Shown: positions 1 through 7,401, counted from the stretch's first letter. The stretch: DNA of 41,499 bases from Thermoplasmata archaeon M9B2D (GCA_002900555.1 MUGD01000005.1:1-41499), one strand, 5' to 3'. Numbers and translations: made by a program. Notes: generated from the sequence alone by a model not told the origin.

Positions 1-1
1 C

Positions 2-316
2 ATCACAAACAGGGCGATTATTAAGAAATATGGGTCTGCTGAGGAAGAGGAGATCAGCGACTGGGATCTTGCCATTAAACAGACCGATGTGGCCCCAAAA
101 GAAAAGATTATAAGAACCGGACTTCTTCTCACCGCGGGATTGATCGCAGGAGAGGCCCTGATGGGTGTGATTGTAGCCTTCCTCATTATCGGAGGATTAC
201 ACTTCGCTATCTTCGACTACCCCCCAATCTTGCCATCGGTGATCATCTGGGTCTTCATCGCAGCGCTCCTTGCCTATATCCCATTGAGGGAAATTTACGC
301 CAACAACGAAAAGTAA
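2..316 (+). CDS. OPT-family oligopeptide transporter, C-terminal end (partial)
   Basis: The reading frame is open from the window edge, so this is the 3' end (about 104 codons) of a longer gene. The segment has a charged cytoplasmic stretch, then a membrane helix with the phrase GLIAGEALMGVIVAFLI, a loop rich in Pro and a second helix ending shortly before the stop. The GLIAGEALMG phrase is typical of the last part of OPT/YSL transporters, which import oligopeptides or metal chelates by proton coupling. A GTG at 89 is in frame but is internal, because the coding signal continues upstream of it. An importer of short peptides would fit with the secreted M28 and C25 peptidases further along. Family call is by motif and membrane pattern; the substrate is not determinable. 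Confidence 0.7.
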   Translation: MTNRAIIKKYGSAEEEEISDWDLAIKQTDVAPKEKIIRTGLLLTAGLIAGEALMGVIVAFLIIGGLHFAIFDYPPILPSVIIWVFIAALLAYIPLREIYANNEK

Positions 317-320
317 AGGA

Positions 321-650
321 CTGCCGACGGTTGAAGAGTTTCTTACGTACGTACCGAAGCGTGGAGATTTTCCCTGGTCGGAGACAGATGAGGGACTTGT
401 CATCATAACGGTACCGAAGTTCAATGGAAAACTTGGTAAGTCTTTTTGTAAAGTCTTACGGCGGCAAAACACCTTTGACGCAAACCTTGATTCGCTTGGG
501 TCATGTATCTGGAAGCACTGTGATGGAGTGAAAACAGTAAAAGAGATCCTTGAAACGATTACAAAAGAGTTCCCCTTTGAAAAGAACATTGATCAACGTC
601 TCTTTTTGTTCCTCCAACAACTCAGAGCACTTAATTACATTCAGTATTAG
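321..650 (+). CDS. PqqD-family protein, start codon irregular
   Basis: About 109 codons that look clearly coding: a LPTVEEFLTYVPKR opening, a WSETDEG..VIITVPKF segment, then the PqqD-like core ANLDSLGSCIWKHCDG followed by a helix and an acidic C-terminal helix ending LRALNYIQY. PqqD-type domains are peptide-binding chaperones for radical-SAM enzymes, but stand-alone archaeal copies of unknown role are common. The frame opens at 288 (after an in-frame TGA at 285-287) and contains no ATG, GTG or TTG before the conserved part. The best protein start is CTG at 321, five bases after the transporter stop. Either a rare start codon is used, translation is coupled, or a base is wrong. The stop overlaps the dph6 stop on the other strand by four bases. 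Confidence 0.6.
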   Translation: MPTVEEFLTYVPKRGDFPWSETDEGLVIITVPKFNGKLGKSFCKVLRRQNTFDANLDSLGSCIWKHCDGVKTVKEILETITKEFPFEKNIDQRLFLFLQQLRALNYIQY

Positions 651-1318
651 GAGTGTTCAAGGTGTGCTCTCTTTATCTGCAGAACCCCAGAGTCACGATT
701 CCATTCTTTTACTGATTCATCGATCACAAGCTTTTGGGAAAACAGAGGACCATAAAGTACCAGCGTCTCATATTCGCCTCCTTCGCCAGCGATGTTAATC
801 CCATGTTTTCTATGCAGATCTACCAGTTCGTCAATGGTTTGTTTATCGATGATTCTCCCAAGCCATGTGTCGTCAAATCCTTGTGCGAACACACCGACAA
901 TCATGATGTGAAAACCAGCGTGTATTTGATCCTGTAACAAAAGTTCCTGGTTTTTATGCCAGAGGGGGGTAAACGATTTAAACCCGAGTTCGTCACAGAT
1001 TCTCTCGATACGAATCCGTTGATATTCAGAGGTGATCGCACCACTGATGACACCATCGATATCAAGACCTTGGAGCACTTTTTTGAGATCTTCGATTTCT
1101 TTTTCTTTTTCACCGCTGGTAGTTTTTTTTACTAGTGGGATGCCGATTGTTCGTGCAAGCAGGTCGGTTTGGCGGATATTAATGGAATGGAACATCCAGG
1201 AATCAGGTTTTTCCGGAAGCAAGGTGACAAGCTGGGTGACATCCCATCCGTACTGCCTTGTGATGTAAACTGAGAAAACCGAGTCCTTCCCGCCAGAGAA
1301 TAACGCTGCGACTCTCAT
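647..1318 (-). CDS. dph6: Dph6-type ATP-pyrophosphatase (diphthine-ammonia ligase)
   Basis: A 223-residue protein of the adenine-nucleotide alpha-hydrolase family. It starts with the PP-loop SGGKDS at residues 8-13 and has the family signature EGGEYETLV at about 179-187. In archaea and eukaryotes this family performs the last step of diphthamide synthesis, amidating diphthine on elongation factor 2 with ATP and ammonia. Length matches the archaeal single-domain form; the eukaryotic C-terminal extension is absent. The gene stands alone on the reverse strand. A TATA-like ATTAAATA (plus-strand 1341-1348) lies about 29 nt before the ATG, suggesting a leaderless or short-leader transcript. The 3' end overlaps the PqqD-like gene tail to tail. 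Family assignment is firm; exact substrate is from family knowledge. Confidence 0.85.
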   Translation of the reverse strand: MRVAALFSGGKDSVFSVYITRQYGWDVTQLVTLLPEKPDSWMFHSINIRQTDLLARTIGIPLVKKTTSGEKEKEIEDLKKVLQGLDIDGVISGAITSEYQRIRIERICDELGFKSFTPLWHKNQELLLQDQIHAGFHIMIVGVFAQGFDDTWLGRIIDKQTIDELVDLHRKHGINIAGEGGEYETLVLYGPLFSQKLVIDESVKEWNRDSGVLQIKRAHLEHS

Positions 1319-1644
1319 GGGATAGGTATCTCTTTAAACAATTAAATACTGTGGTTGGTAATACTTTAATCGTGTTTTTCCAAGTTGAATTCTGAAATTC
1401 CAGCCTTCTTTTTATTTCGTCCCATATGACAGGTATCCTAATCCCGTATGGGTCTTTCCTTTCATCTATCAACATATCACCTAAAAAGTAAAAATTGGCG
1501 TGTTCCTTATTATACTTGATAGAGTGCCTTATAAGGAAAGTATGCGTAGCCATTCAAAACGTTAGCGATACCCAAGCTGTGAAGGAAAATATTCCTCAGG
1601 GCATCATATTCGACAATTTCAGATGATTTCTTTTCATCTGATAG
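1319..1644. other. Gap between dph6 and the secreted-protein cluster
   Basis: This gap carries the dph6 promoter at its left end, an inverted repeat with perfect 8-base arms TTCCTTAT (1503-1510) and ATAAGGAA (1531-1538), and a hairpin next to the stop of the reverse-strand gene at 1645. A reverse-strand open frame covers 1319-1553 and runs on into dph6; its composition looks partly protein-like but it lacks a recognisable domain and contains the dph6 promoter, so I do not call it a gene. No RNA gene is seen. Confidence 0.5.
1620..1640 (-). terminator. Stem-loop just past the stop of the 269-residue secreted protein
   Basis: Perfect 7-base arms CAGATGA and TCATCTG enclose a 7-base loop, four bases beyond the stop codon of the reverse-strand gene. 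There is no strong U tract behind it, so it may be a 3'-end processing or stabilising hairpin rather than a terminator. Confidence 0.35.
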
Positions 1645-2454
1645 TTATTCAGAATACAACCGAATCCAAAGTGCTGACCCAATGAAAAAATCCAGGCTAT
1701 CTATGGTTGTTGTGACTCCAAGTCCTGTAAAACCACGAGCACCTATGAACTCATAATAAGTCAAAGTAAGACGTTTACCTCCACAACCTCCAGAAAATGC
1801 ACCATCCCATTTTTTTACACCAACTAAACCATAGGTATCTACCCACCCTGTTGCAGGAAAATTTTCCCATATAAAATTTGCTGGATTATACCCAGAGCCA
1901 CCAAAAGTCATTATCCCAAAAAACGTTCCAATTTTCGGGATAGAAAACAAGGCCATAATAGTAGGTAGTATTCCTCTTATGTGTATGCTATTCCCTGCAC
2001 CTGTTATTAAACAAAGAAAGTTACTTTTAATCAAATAATCATTTGTATCACACAATCTTTGAATAGTTTTGTTAATTCTTACGTTATAATAACCACCAGT
2101 AACCAACTTCTGTGCCTGCTCAACACCCATCCCCTTCGGTAACAATCCATACTTATCTAACTCCACCACTGCTTCCTTAAAGATAGGAACTGCTTCTTCC
2201 CTGGTTGATGTTTGATTCAACCGTGCTCTGAACTCAACCAGATACTGTTCCAGGTTCTGGCATTGTTCTCTGGTGAGTTTCACCGTAGTATCAGTATATC
2301 CGTGGATGCCACAGGCTTGGGTGGTGACTTCGACAAAGTCATCTTCTTGGGATGCTTTGACAACACTCTGGTTGATGCTGGGTGCGACGGCGACACCGAT
2401 AAATAAGATAATAACAGTAACAACCAATCCTTTCTTCATCCAGGTATCTTTCAT
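1645..2454 (-). CDS. Secreted lineage-specific protein of unknown function
   Basis: A 269-residue protein with an N-terminal membrane/signal segment (about residues 8-28, VVTVIILFIGVAVAPSI) followed by an extracellular domain beginning with a Cys-containing TTQACGIHG segment and a helix LTREQCQNLEQYLVEFRARL. The middle has a hydrophobic stretch and a Gly/Cys-rich C-terminal part (GGCGGKR). The first domain resembles a family of small secreted proteins that I recall from Thermoplasmatota metagenome genomes; no enzyme motif is visible. It follows the beta-helix gene directly, with its ATG next to that gene's stop, so the two are probably co-transcribed. The second half, with repeated short hydrophobic stretches, could be membrane-associated. 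Function unknown. Confidence 0.65.
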   Translation of the reverse strand: MKDTWMKKGLVVTVIILFIGVAVAPSINQSVVKASQEDDFVEVTTQACGIHGYTDTTVKLTREQCQNLEQYLVEFRARLNQTSTREEAVPIFKEAVVELDKYGLLPKGMGVEQAQKLVTGGYYNVRINKTIQRLCDTNDYLIKSNFLCLITGAGNSIHIRGILPTIMALFSIPKIGTFFGIMTFGGSGYNPANFIWENFPATGWVDTYGLVGVKKWDGAFSGGCGGKRLTLTYYEFIGARGFTGLGVTTTIDSLDFFIGSALWIRLYSE

Positions 2455-3594
2455 TTACCCTTTTCCTCCAATATCATAGGGCTCTTGTTGGGGGTACTCG
2501 TCGAATTTCACCCACGGAATGGAGTAATAGTCAGTATGGTATGGGTTAAATTGAATAATCTTTTTTATTTGTGTTTGCATCTTACCAAAAATAAACTTAT
2601 AACCAAAAATATGGTATGAAATACCCCAATAATTGTAATCCCAATTATTTTCATTTGAACGGATATCGGAGAATGTAGCATGCTTTCTATTTTTTATGAA
2701 ATTATTTTGATGTATCTCGTTATCTGGACCGACAAACAAACCAACTCCGTTATTCTCAAAATGATTTCCAATAATACTATTTTGATAATTAGCACTTAAC
2801 CCAACATTATTATTTATAAAATAATTTCCATTGATACTATTACCTGAATAAGATGATTGTAATCCTATTGCATTTCCAATAAAAATATTATTTCTGATTG
2901 TATGAAATCCACCTGTGTGGCTCATAGCTTTATGACGACAACTAAAAAATGTATTATTCGAGATTTCACTATATAAACCACCGACATATAAACCTTCATA
3001 ATTATTTACGAAAGTGTTATTTCTAATAACACAATGTCCATCCGTATTAAAATCATCCAATGTAATTCCATAGAAGTTTGAATAAAACAAATTATTCTCT
3101 ATAACATCATAGTTATTGTGTCCATCGATTCTAATACCATGTGAATTTATTGAGAGATTATTGTTGCATATTTTTATATTATGTAATTCTCCAAAAACAT
3201 GAATGCCATTATCAAAATTTAAATTACTGATATCTTTTACAGTAAATCCTTGGAAAAGAATAAAGCTTTTTTGGATTGTTACTGCTGTGGTCGAATTTGC
3301 ATCTATTATTGTAATTTCTTTTCCTTCTCCAATTACATTAAGATTCTCAACATTTATTCTCGGTGCTTCATGATAAGTTCCACGATAAACATAAACTGTG
3401 TCACCAGGTGAAGAATTATTAATCGCATCCTGAATCTTCGTGTAGTTTCCAGGCCCACTCCCACCAACATACAACCAGTTACCTCTTGATGTTAATTGGG
3501 ATTTTTCCGTGTTCTGTGCTATTGATGGAAGGACGCAGGTTCCAATGAATAAGAGAATGATTCCGATTGTCAACCATATTCTTTTCTTGCACAT
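2455..3594 (-). CDS. Secreted parallel beta-helix (NosD/pectin-lyase-fold) protein
   Basis: A 379-residue protein with a signal segment (LTIGIILLFIGTCVLPSIA, about residues 8-26) and the standard opening of this class, YTKIQDAINNSSPGDTVYV, at about 57-75. After it come many short repeated strands of the type NNIFIGN, NNTFVNN, NGNYFINN and GNHFENN, one coil of a right-handed beta-helix each. Such proteins are surface or extracellular and often bind or cleave carbohydrate; NosD itself serves copper insertion, but nothing here points to that. No catalytic set is visible. The gene is strikingly AT-rich compared with the housekeeping genes around it, and sits in the middle of three secreted-protein genes in the same direction. 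Confidence 0.8.
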   Translation of the reverse strand: MCKKRIWLTIGIILLFIGTCVLPSIAQNTEKSQLTSRGNWLYVGGSGPGNYTKIQDAINNSSPGDTVYVYRGTYHEAPRINVENLNVIGEGKEITIIDANSTTAVTIQKSFILFQGFTVKDISNLNFDNGIHVFGELHNIKICNNNLSINSHGIRIDGHNNYDVIENNLFYSNFYGITLDDFNTDGHCVIRNNTFVNNYEGLYVGGLYSEISNNTFFSCRHKAMSHTGGFHTIRNNIFIGNAIGLQSSYSGNSINGNYFINNNVGLSANYQNSIIGNHFENNGVGLFVGPDNEIHQNNFIKNRKHATFSDIRSNENNWDYNYWGISYHIFGYKFIFGKMQTQIKKIIQFNPYHTDYYSIPWVKFDEYPQQEPYDIGGKG

Positions 3595-3640
3595 GTTTAT
3601 TTTTCCTGTTTTTCATCTGAATCAGGCATGGTACGGTTAT

Positions 3641-4222
3641 TTAACAATCAATGGAAGAGGTGTACGCACAAAAATTTTTAACAGTTAATAGACGAAGGAT
3701 CCGGTCACCAATGCTAAACAAGATAATCATAAAAATACATCCAGGACGCCAGTTACAGACTGAAACAGCACATGTAAACTCAAAATAATTGGTTTCAGGA
3801 GCATCGCCCGTAGCTTTATGTATTTCTGGTTTTGTTCGTAGTTGAGAGAATGTTTGTGAAATCTCATGCGGGTTTATATCACTAAGAGGATTTTTTTGTA
3901 TTATCTTTTGAATGCATACTTTTATGAATTGCTCAAATGTCTTATCATCCATTGTACTAATGATATCGATAATCATTTGCAATGATTCATCCCTATTATC
4001 TCTTACGGGAAATTCGAAAAGACATCCTTTTCCCATTCCAAGATAGTGAGATGTGATAACATTCTGTCCTTGTTTAATCGCTCTGTGTGCCCTTGTTTGA
4101 AATAACGGTGAATCACTCATAGATGATTTCACCGATTGATATCCTATCACGTTACTCAATGAGCCTAGCACAAGTAGAACTACAGCCAGGATACTTACTC
4201 CAATCAGAGGTTTCTTCCCCAT
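3641..4222 (-). CDS. Small secreted/membrane protein, lineage-specific
   Basis: A 193-residue protein with an N-terminal signal or anchor (GVSILAVVLLVLGSLSNVIG, about residues 8-27), a soluble middle part with acidic helices (IIDIISTMDDKTFEQFI), a Cys pair region (CAVSVCNWRPGC, about 152-163), then a hydrophobic segment (IFMIILFSIG) and a short tail. The N-terminal portion resembles a paralogous family that I associate with Thermoplasmatota genomes; its role is unknown. It is the first of three reverse-strand secreted-protein genes, 46 bases ahead of the beta-helix gene. TATA-like AT-rich sequence lies upstream at about 4240-4275. No enzyme motif seen. Confidence 0.6.
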   Translation of the reverse strand: MGKKPLIGVSILAVVLLVLGSLSNVIGYQSVKSSMSDSPLFQTRAHRAIKQGQNVITSHYLGMGKGCLFEFPVRDNRDESLQMIIDIISTMDDKTFEQFIKVCIQKIIQKNPLSDINPHEISQTFSQLRTKPEIHKATGDAPETNYFEFTCAVSVCNWRPGCIFMIILFSIGDRILRLLTVKNFCAYTSSIDC

Positions 4223-4442
4223 AGTCTTTCCTACCCCATATACTGATTATATTATCTTATATCCCCTTTAAAAATATATCTGAGAAGCAGTAACACGGTT
4301 CTAATAACGACTTTTGTTGCGAGTATACTATTTTTAACAGGGGCAGCAACAGTATTATTATGAGTTTTCTCCTGTAAAATCTTCCTTTATATAGTCTGGT
4401 GCCAGAGTAAAAATTTCATCAAAGTATTTCCTACCATATGGT

Positions 4443-4456
4443 TTTAAACAATTAAA
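4443..4456 (+). promoter_or_regulatory. TATA-like element of the MTA phosphorylase/archease operon
   Basis: TTTAAACAATTAAA lies 25-38 nt before the ATG at 4481, the spacing expected for a leaderless archaeal transcript. The same 14 bases occur at 1333-1346, in the dph6 promoter and on the same strand although that gene points the other way. Confidence 0.4.
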
Positions 4457-4480
4457 CATTTCTTGGTTTTGGGACTGTCA

Positions 4481-5245
4481 ATGAAAATCGGATTACTGTG
4501 CGGGCATCAGATGTCTGATGTGATGAAAAAACCAGAAAGAATCAGAGTGGACACACCCTATGGCGACATCATCATGTATGTCTCAACGCTTGGGAACCAT
4601 GAGTTGTTCTTTATTCAGCGTCATGGGGAGCAAGCAAATCTTCCACCACATCGGATTAACTATCGAGGGAACATCCAGGCATTAGCCAGCAGCCACGTTT
4701 CCTGCGTGTTTTCTGTTGGAACGGTCGGGTCGATGAAAAGTACGATTCAGCCAGGGAATTTGGTGATCCCTCATGATTTTTTTGATGTGACGAAATCTCG
4801 ACCCCTAACGTTCTTTGAGAATCAGCGAGTACATGTGGATATGACAGAGCCGTTCTGCTCCTCCCTCAGAGACCTCCTCTTTAAAAGTTGTAAGAAAGTC
4901 AACGATATCATGGTTCATGAAAAAGGTGTATATCTTGTTACCGAGGGACCTCGGCTGGAAACTGCCGCGGAAATCAAGTTATATTCCATGGTCGCTGATA
5001 TCGTTGGTATGACCATGGTTCCCGAGGTGGTCCTTGCCAGGGAAAAAGGCATGTGCTTAGCTTCGGTATGTCTGGTCTGTAACATGGCTGCCGGTCTACA
5101 GAAAAGACTTTCTGCTGATGAGATCGCGTCAGTGTATAAGAAAAAGGAAACGGTGATTTCAAAGGTACTACAGCAGGCGATCCAATCAATTGATGAGAAA
5201 CAACCCTGCGATTGTCCTGATGGCGTCTCCAAGGCTGTCTTATGA
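4481..5245 (+). CDS. mtnP: S-methyl-5'-thioadenosine phosphorylase family (MTAP/MTIP)
   Basis: A 254-residue purine-nucleoside phosphorylase of the MTAP type. Signs are RHG at 47-49, PPHRINYRGNI at 55-65, the TEGPRLETAAEI substrate segment and the DIVGMTMVPEV..ARE core. The family cleaves methylthioadenosine (or methylthioinosine) with phosphate to adenine (hypoxanthine) and methylthioribose-1-phosphate, recycling the by-product of polyamine synthesis. A TTG at 4463 is in frame, but ATG at 4481 begins the conserved MKIGLLCG and fits the TATA spacing, so I chose it. The last four bases overlap the archease start (ATGA), indicating one operon. Which base is preferred cannot be told from sequence reading alone. 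Confidence 0.85.
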   Translation: MKIGLLCGHQMSDVMKKPERIRVDTPYGDIIMYVSTLGNHELFFIQRHGEQANLPPHRINYRGNIQALASSHVSCVFSVGTVGSMKSTIQPGNLVIPHDFFDVTKSRPLTFFENQRVHVDMTEPFCSSLRDLLFKSCKKVNDIMVHEKGVYLVTEGPRLETAAEIKLYSMVADIVGMTMVPEVVLAREKGMCLASVCLVCNMAAGLQKRLSADEIASVYKKKETVISKVLQQAIQSIDEKQPCDCPDGVSKAVL

Positions 5246-5652
5246 GACATTACGAGCTTATCGAACATACCGCTGATGTTGGCGTGAAAGCCTATGGTAC
5301 GACCCTTGCAGAGGCGTTTGAACACGCCGCTGAAGGGATGTTTGATATTATCACCGATGAATCAAGTATAAAACCAACCGGTGAATATCAAATCCTATTG
5401 GAGGCGGCGGACCTTGAGCAGTTGCTGGTGGATTGGCTCTCACAGCTTCTTTTTTTAAACGGGGCCTATGATCTTGTGTTTGGGACGTTTCAGGTGACGT
5501 TGAAAGGGACTTGCCTCTCTGCTCGTGTGTTTGGGGAGAAGTACGATACGAAGCAGCATCGGATGGGTGTGGAAATCAAAGCAGTGACGTACCATATGCT
5601 ACAGGTTCATGAGGGAGCCCCTATCTTTGTTCAGGTGCTGTTCGACATCTGA
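5242..5652 (+). CDS. Archease (activator of the RtcB RNA ligase)
   Basis: A 136-residue protein matching the archease family over its full length: it opens with YELIEHTADVGVKAYG, where the His and Asp belong to the metal site, has the FEHAAEGMFDII helix, and ends VEIKAVTYHMLQV..G.....VLFDI with the family's basic/aromatic C-terminal segment. Archease helps RtcB load GMP and turn over when joining tRNA exon halves after intron removal. It starts inside the last codon of the phosphorylase gene (ATGA overlap), so the two are translationally coupled. RtcB is not in the window. Confidence 0.88.
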   Translation: MRHYELIEHTADVGVKAYGTTLAEAFEHAAEGMFDIITDESSIKPTGEYQILLEAADLEQLLVDWLSQLLFLNGAYDLVFGTFQVTLKGTCLSARVFGEKYDTKQHRMGVEIKAVTYHMLQVHEGAPIFVQVLFDI

Positions 5653-5707
5653 AGAAACCACGTATTTTAAAATAGACCTATGTTTGAATAGTTTCGCTGA
5701 CCTGTTC

Positions 5708-5719
5708 TTTTTATTTAAG
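5708..5719 (+). promoter_or_regulatory. Candidate TATA box of the small gene at 5740
   Basis: TTTTTATTTAAG lies about 21-32 nt before the ATG at 5740, the same distance seen at asnA, hypA and purF in this window. It suggests that the short region downstream is transcribed on its own. Confidence 0.45.
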
Positions 5720-5739
5720 TAGCTAGACTGCTGTTCACC

Positions 5740-5883
5740 ATGCAGGAAGCATCTACCGGACGGAAAGCCTTCCTAGTTGAAGTTTTCCTCTTTTTGCCGG
5801 ATCCCAACCGTCCGGTTCTCCTCACCTTTCATCGAGATGCTCCCAGATATGACAGGATACTTTCTTTTTTGGAGGAATTATAG
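5740..5883 (+). CDS. Candidate 47-residue small protein (or structured small RNA)
   Basis: An ATG-started frame of 47 codons with a balanced, globular-looking composition: a basic start (GRKAFLVEVFLFLP), a DPNRPVLLTFHRDAPRYDR middle and a C-terminal LSFLEEL helix. A TATA-like box sits at leaderless distance. Its stop overlaps the stop of the convergent AsnC-like gene by six bases, the same tail-to-tail style as other pairs here. The frame also contains perfect 9-base inverted arms ACCGGACGG (5755-5763) and CCGTCCGGT (5808-5816), so a structured RNA is an alternative. I do not recognise the protein; both the gene and its function are unproven. Confidence 0.4.
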   Translation: MQEASTGRKAFLVEVFLFLPDPNRPVLLTFHRDAPRYDRILSFLEEL

Positions 5884-6330
5884 TTCTTCTTTGACTGTTT
5901 CAAAACAGGCAAAGGTAAGAGTTCTTCCAACGCCTTTTAACTGTCTGAGTTTATCGACCACAAGTGTACCAATGTCTTCCATTGTTTTTCCTCGTACTTT
6001 CAGCAGCAAATCATATTCCCCTGAGATGATGTGGACCTCGTAGACGCCAGGGAGCTGTGCGATCCGTTTTGCTAGTTCCCGTTGGGATATCTCTGGATTC
6101 GGGAGGAAGGAAATGAAAATGAACACTTCGGTTGCATACCCTATTTTTTTGTAGTCTATGCAGGCGTTAAATGATTTGATGATGCCGTGCTGAAGCATTT
6201 TGTGGATGCGATCATGGACGGTGACACGGGGGAGATGGATGGTTTCTGCGATGTGTTTTGTTGAATTCCTCGCGTTTTTCTTTAATTCTGATAGAATCAG
6301 TTCGTCTTTTTTATCAATCATTATAGACAT
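5878..6330 (-). CDS. Lrp/AsnC-family transcription regulator
   Basis: A 150-residue protein of standard Lrp/AsnC build: an N-terminal winged helix (about residues 8-55, DELILSELKKNARNSTKHIAE ... VHDRIHKM) and a C-terminal RAM/AsnC effector domain ending near residue 145, with the usual G-Y-D-L-L-L-K-V strand. These regulators form dimers to octamers and often bind an amino acid. It is transcribed away from an archaeal asparagine synthetase whose start is 99 bases away, which suggests asparagine-responsive control, as for asnC/asnA of Escherichia coli. Start is taken at the first ATG; ATG at 6321 is also possible. TATA-like TTTTAAATATAAA (reverse strand) precedes it. Confidence 0.82.
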   Translation of the reverse strand: MSIMIDKKDELILSELKKNARNSTKHIAETIHLPRVTVHDRIHKMLQHGIIKSFNACIDYKKIGYATEVFIFISFLPNPEISQRELAKRIAQLPGVYEVHIISGEYDLLLKVRGKTMEDIGTLVVDKLRQLKGVGRTLTFACFETVKEEL

Positions 6331-6429
6331 TATGTCGGAATTTATATTTAAAATTTACTTTTTTTCGTATTTATGACTAAAAATTTAACATTATTTTTAA
6401 ATAGATTGGAAAGGGTTTATTAAAACTTA
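6331..6429. promoter_or_regulatory. Divergent promoter region, AsnC-like regulator / asparagine synthetase
   Basis: The region is about 85% A+T. Forward: TTTTTAAATAG (6394-6404) is 26-36 nt before the asnA-type ATG, a leaderless arrangement. Reverse: an AATTTATATTTAAAATTT block around 6340-6357 covers the regulator's TATA box and is close to self-complementary, as Lrp-family operators often are. One bound regulator could control both genes. Confidence 0.5.
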
Positions 6430-7401
6430 ATGAACAAAACTCATTTTAAAAAAAAGAAAGCAGTATTAACGATACAAAGCGAGATACGCAAGATCCTAGG
6501 CGATGAGCTAAGAAAAAAGGAGTTCATAGAGATTTCCCCAGTGATATTGTCGTCAATCACTGACCCATTAAACCATCCTATAACACCAGCGGTCGTCAAC
6601 TGCTATGGCAAAGAATATCGTTTAACCCAAAGCATGATTTTCCATAAACAACTTGCATTGCGGACGTTTGATAAAATTTTTATTTTTTCACCAAACATCA
6701 GACTTGAACCAAAAGAGAAAAAAGAAACCGGATGTCATCTTTTCGAATTCACCCAACTTGACTTAGAGGTAAAAAACGCGAAACGTGAGGACGTCATGAG
6801 ACTCTTCGAAGCATTATTTGTCTCCACCCTCAAAGCAATACAAACAAGCTGTATACATGAACTAAACTTTCTAGGTCGAACCATTTCAATCCCAAAAAGA
6901 CCGTTTAAACACATCACCTACACTGAGGCGTATGAACGATACGGGAGTGAATTCGAAACAAGTATCTCAAAAACACAGGATGAACCAATATGGATCATTG
7001 ACATTCCTCTTTCAAATAGAGAGTTTTATGATCGAGAGGATCCCACACATTCAGGATACCTTCGTGATATGGACCTTCTCTATCCAGAGGGATATGGAGA
7101 AGCATTGTCAGGCGGAGAGCGTGAATACAGATACGATCGAATAACCAAACGAATTCTTCAGAAAGGCTACCAACTCTCTCAGTTTAGTAAGTATCTTGCA
7201 TTGGCTAAAGAAGATTTACCTCCCTCTGCAGGGTTTGGCGTCGGAATCGAACGGCTAACCCGATACATCTGCGGGCTACAAAGAATAGAAGAAACCTGTC
7301 TCTTTCCGAAAACCCCTGGAAGGCAGTGCATCTTGCTGCTCTCCTTGCTAATACCTAGTATATCATTGTACTTGATAGGGAATCTGCTCTTCATGGTATA
7401 A
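6430..7401 (+). CDS. asnA: Archaeal asparagine synthetase A (class II aaRS-like)
   Basis: A 323-residue class II aminoacyl-tRNA-synthetase catalytic core with no anticodon-binding domain. Motif 2 is around residues 92-118 (IRLEP ... HLFEFTQLDLEV) and motif 3 is near 266-280 (GFGVGIERLTRY). This matches the archaeal AsnRS-related asparagine synthetase (AS-AR), which makes asparagine from aspartate, ammonia and ATP; that identity is by family knowledge. It is divergent from an AsnC-type regulator. Odd point: after the usual end of the family (FPKTPGR) the frame runs on about 25 residues as a hydrophobic tail (CILLLSLLIPSISLYLIG) that looks like a membrane helix. This may be a real extension, or a lost stop or indel. 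Confidence 0.75.
   Translation: MNKTHFKKKKAVLTIQSEIRKILGDELRKKEFIEISPVILSSITDPLNHPITPAVVNCYGKEYRLTQSMIFHKQLALRTFDKIFIFSPNIRLEPKEKKETGCHLFEFTQLDLEVKNAKREDVMRLFEALFVSTLKAIQTSCIHELNFLGRTISIPKRPFKHITYTEAYERYGSEFETSISKTQDEPIWIIDIPLSNREFYDREDPTHSGYLRDMDLLYPEGYGEALSGGEREYRYDRITKRILQKGYQLSQFSKYLALAKEDLPPSAGFGVGIERLTRYICGLQRIEETCLFPKTPGRQCILLLSLLIPSISLYLIGNLLFMV

Noticed and set aside
1203..1553. Reverse-strand open frame overlapping the start of dph6
   Set aside because: The part outside dph6 has some protein-like stretches but no domain, contains the dph6 TATA box and would run 116 bases into a conserved gene in another frame.
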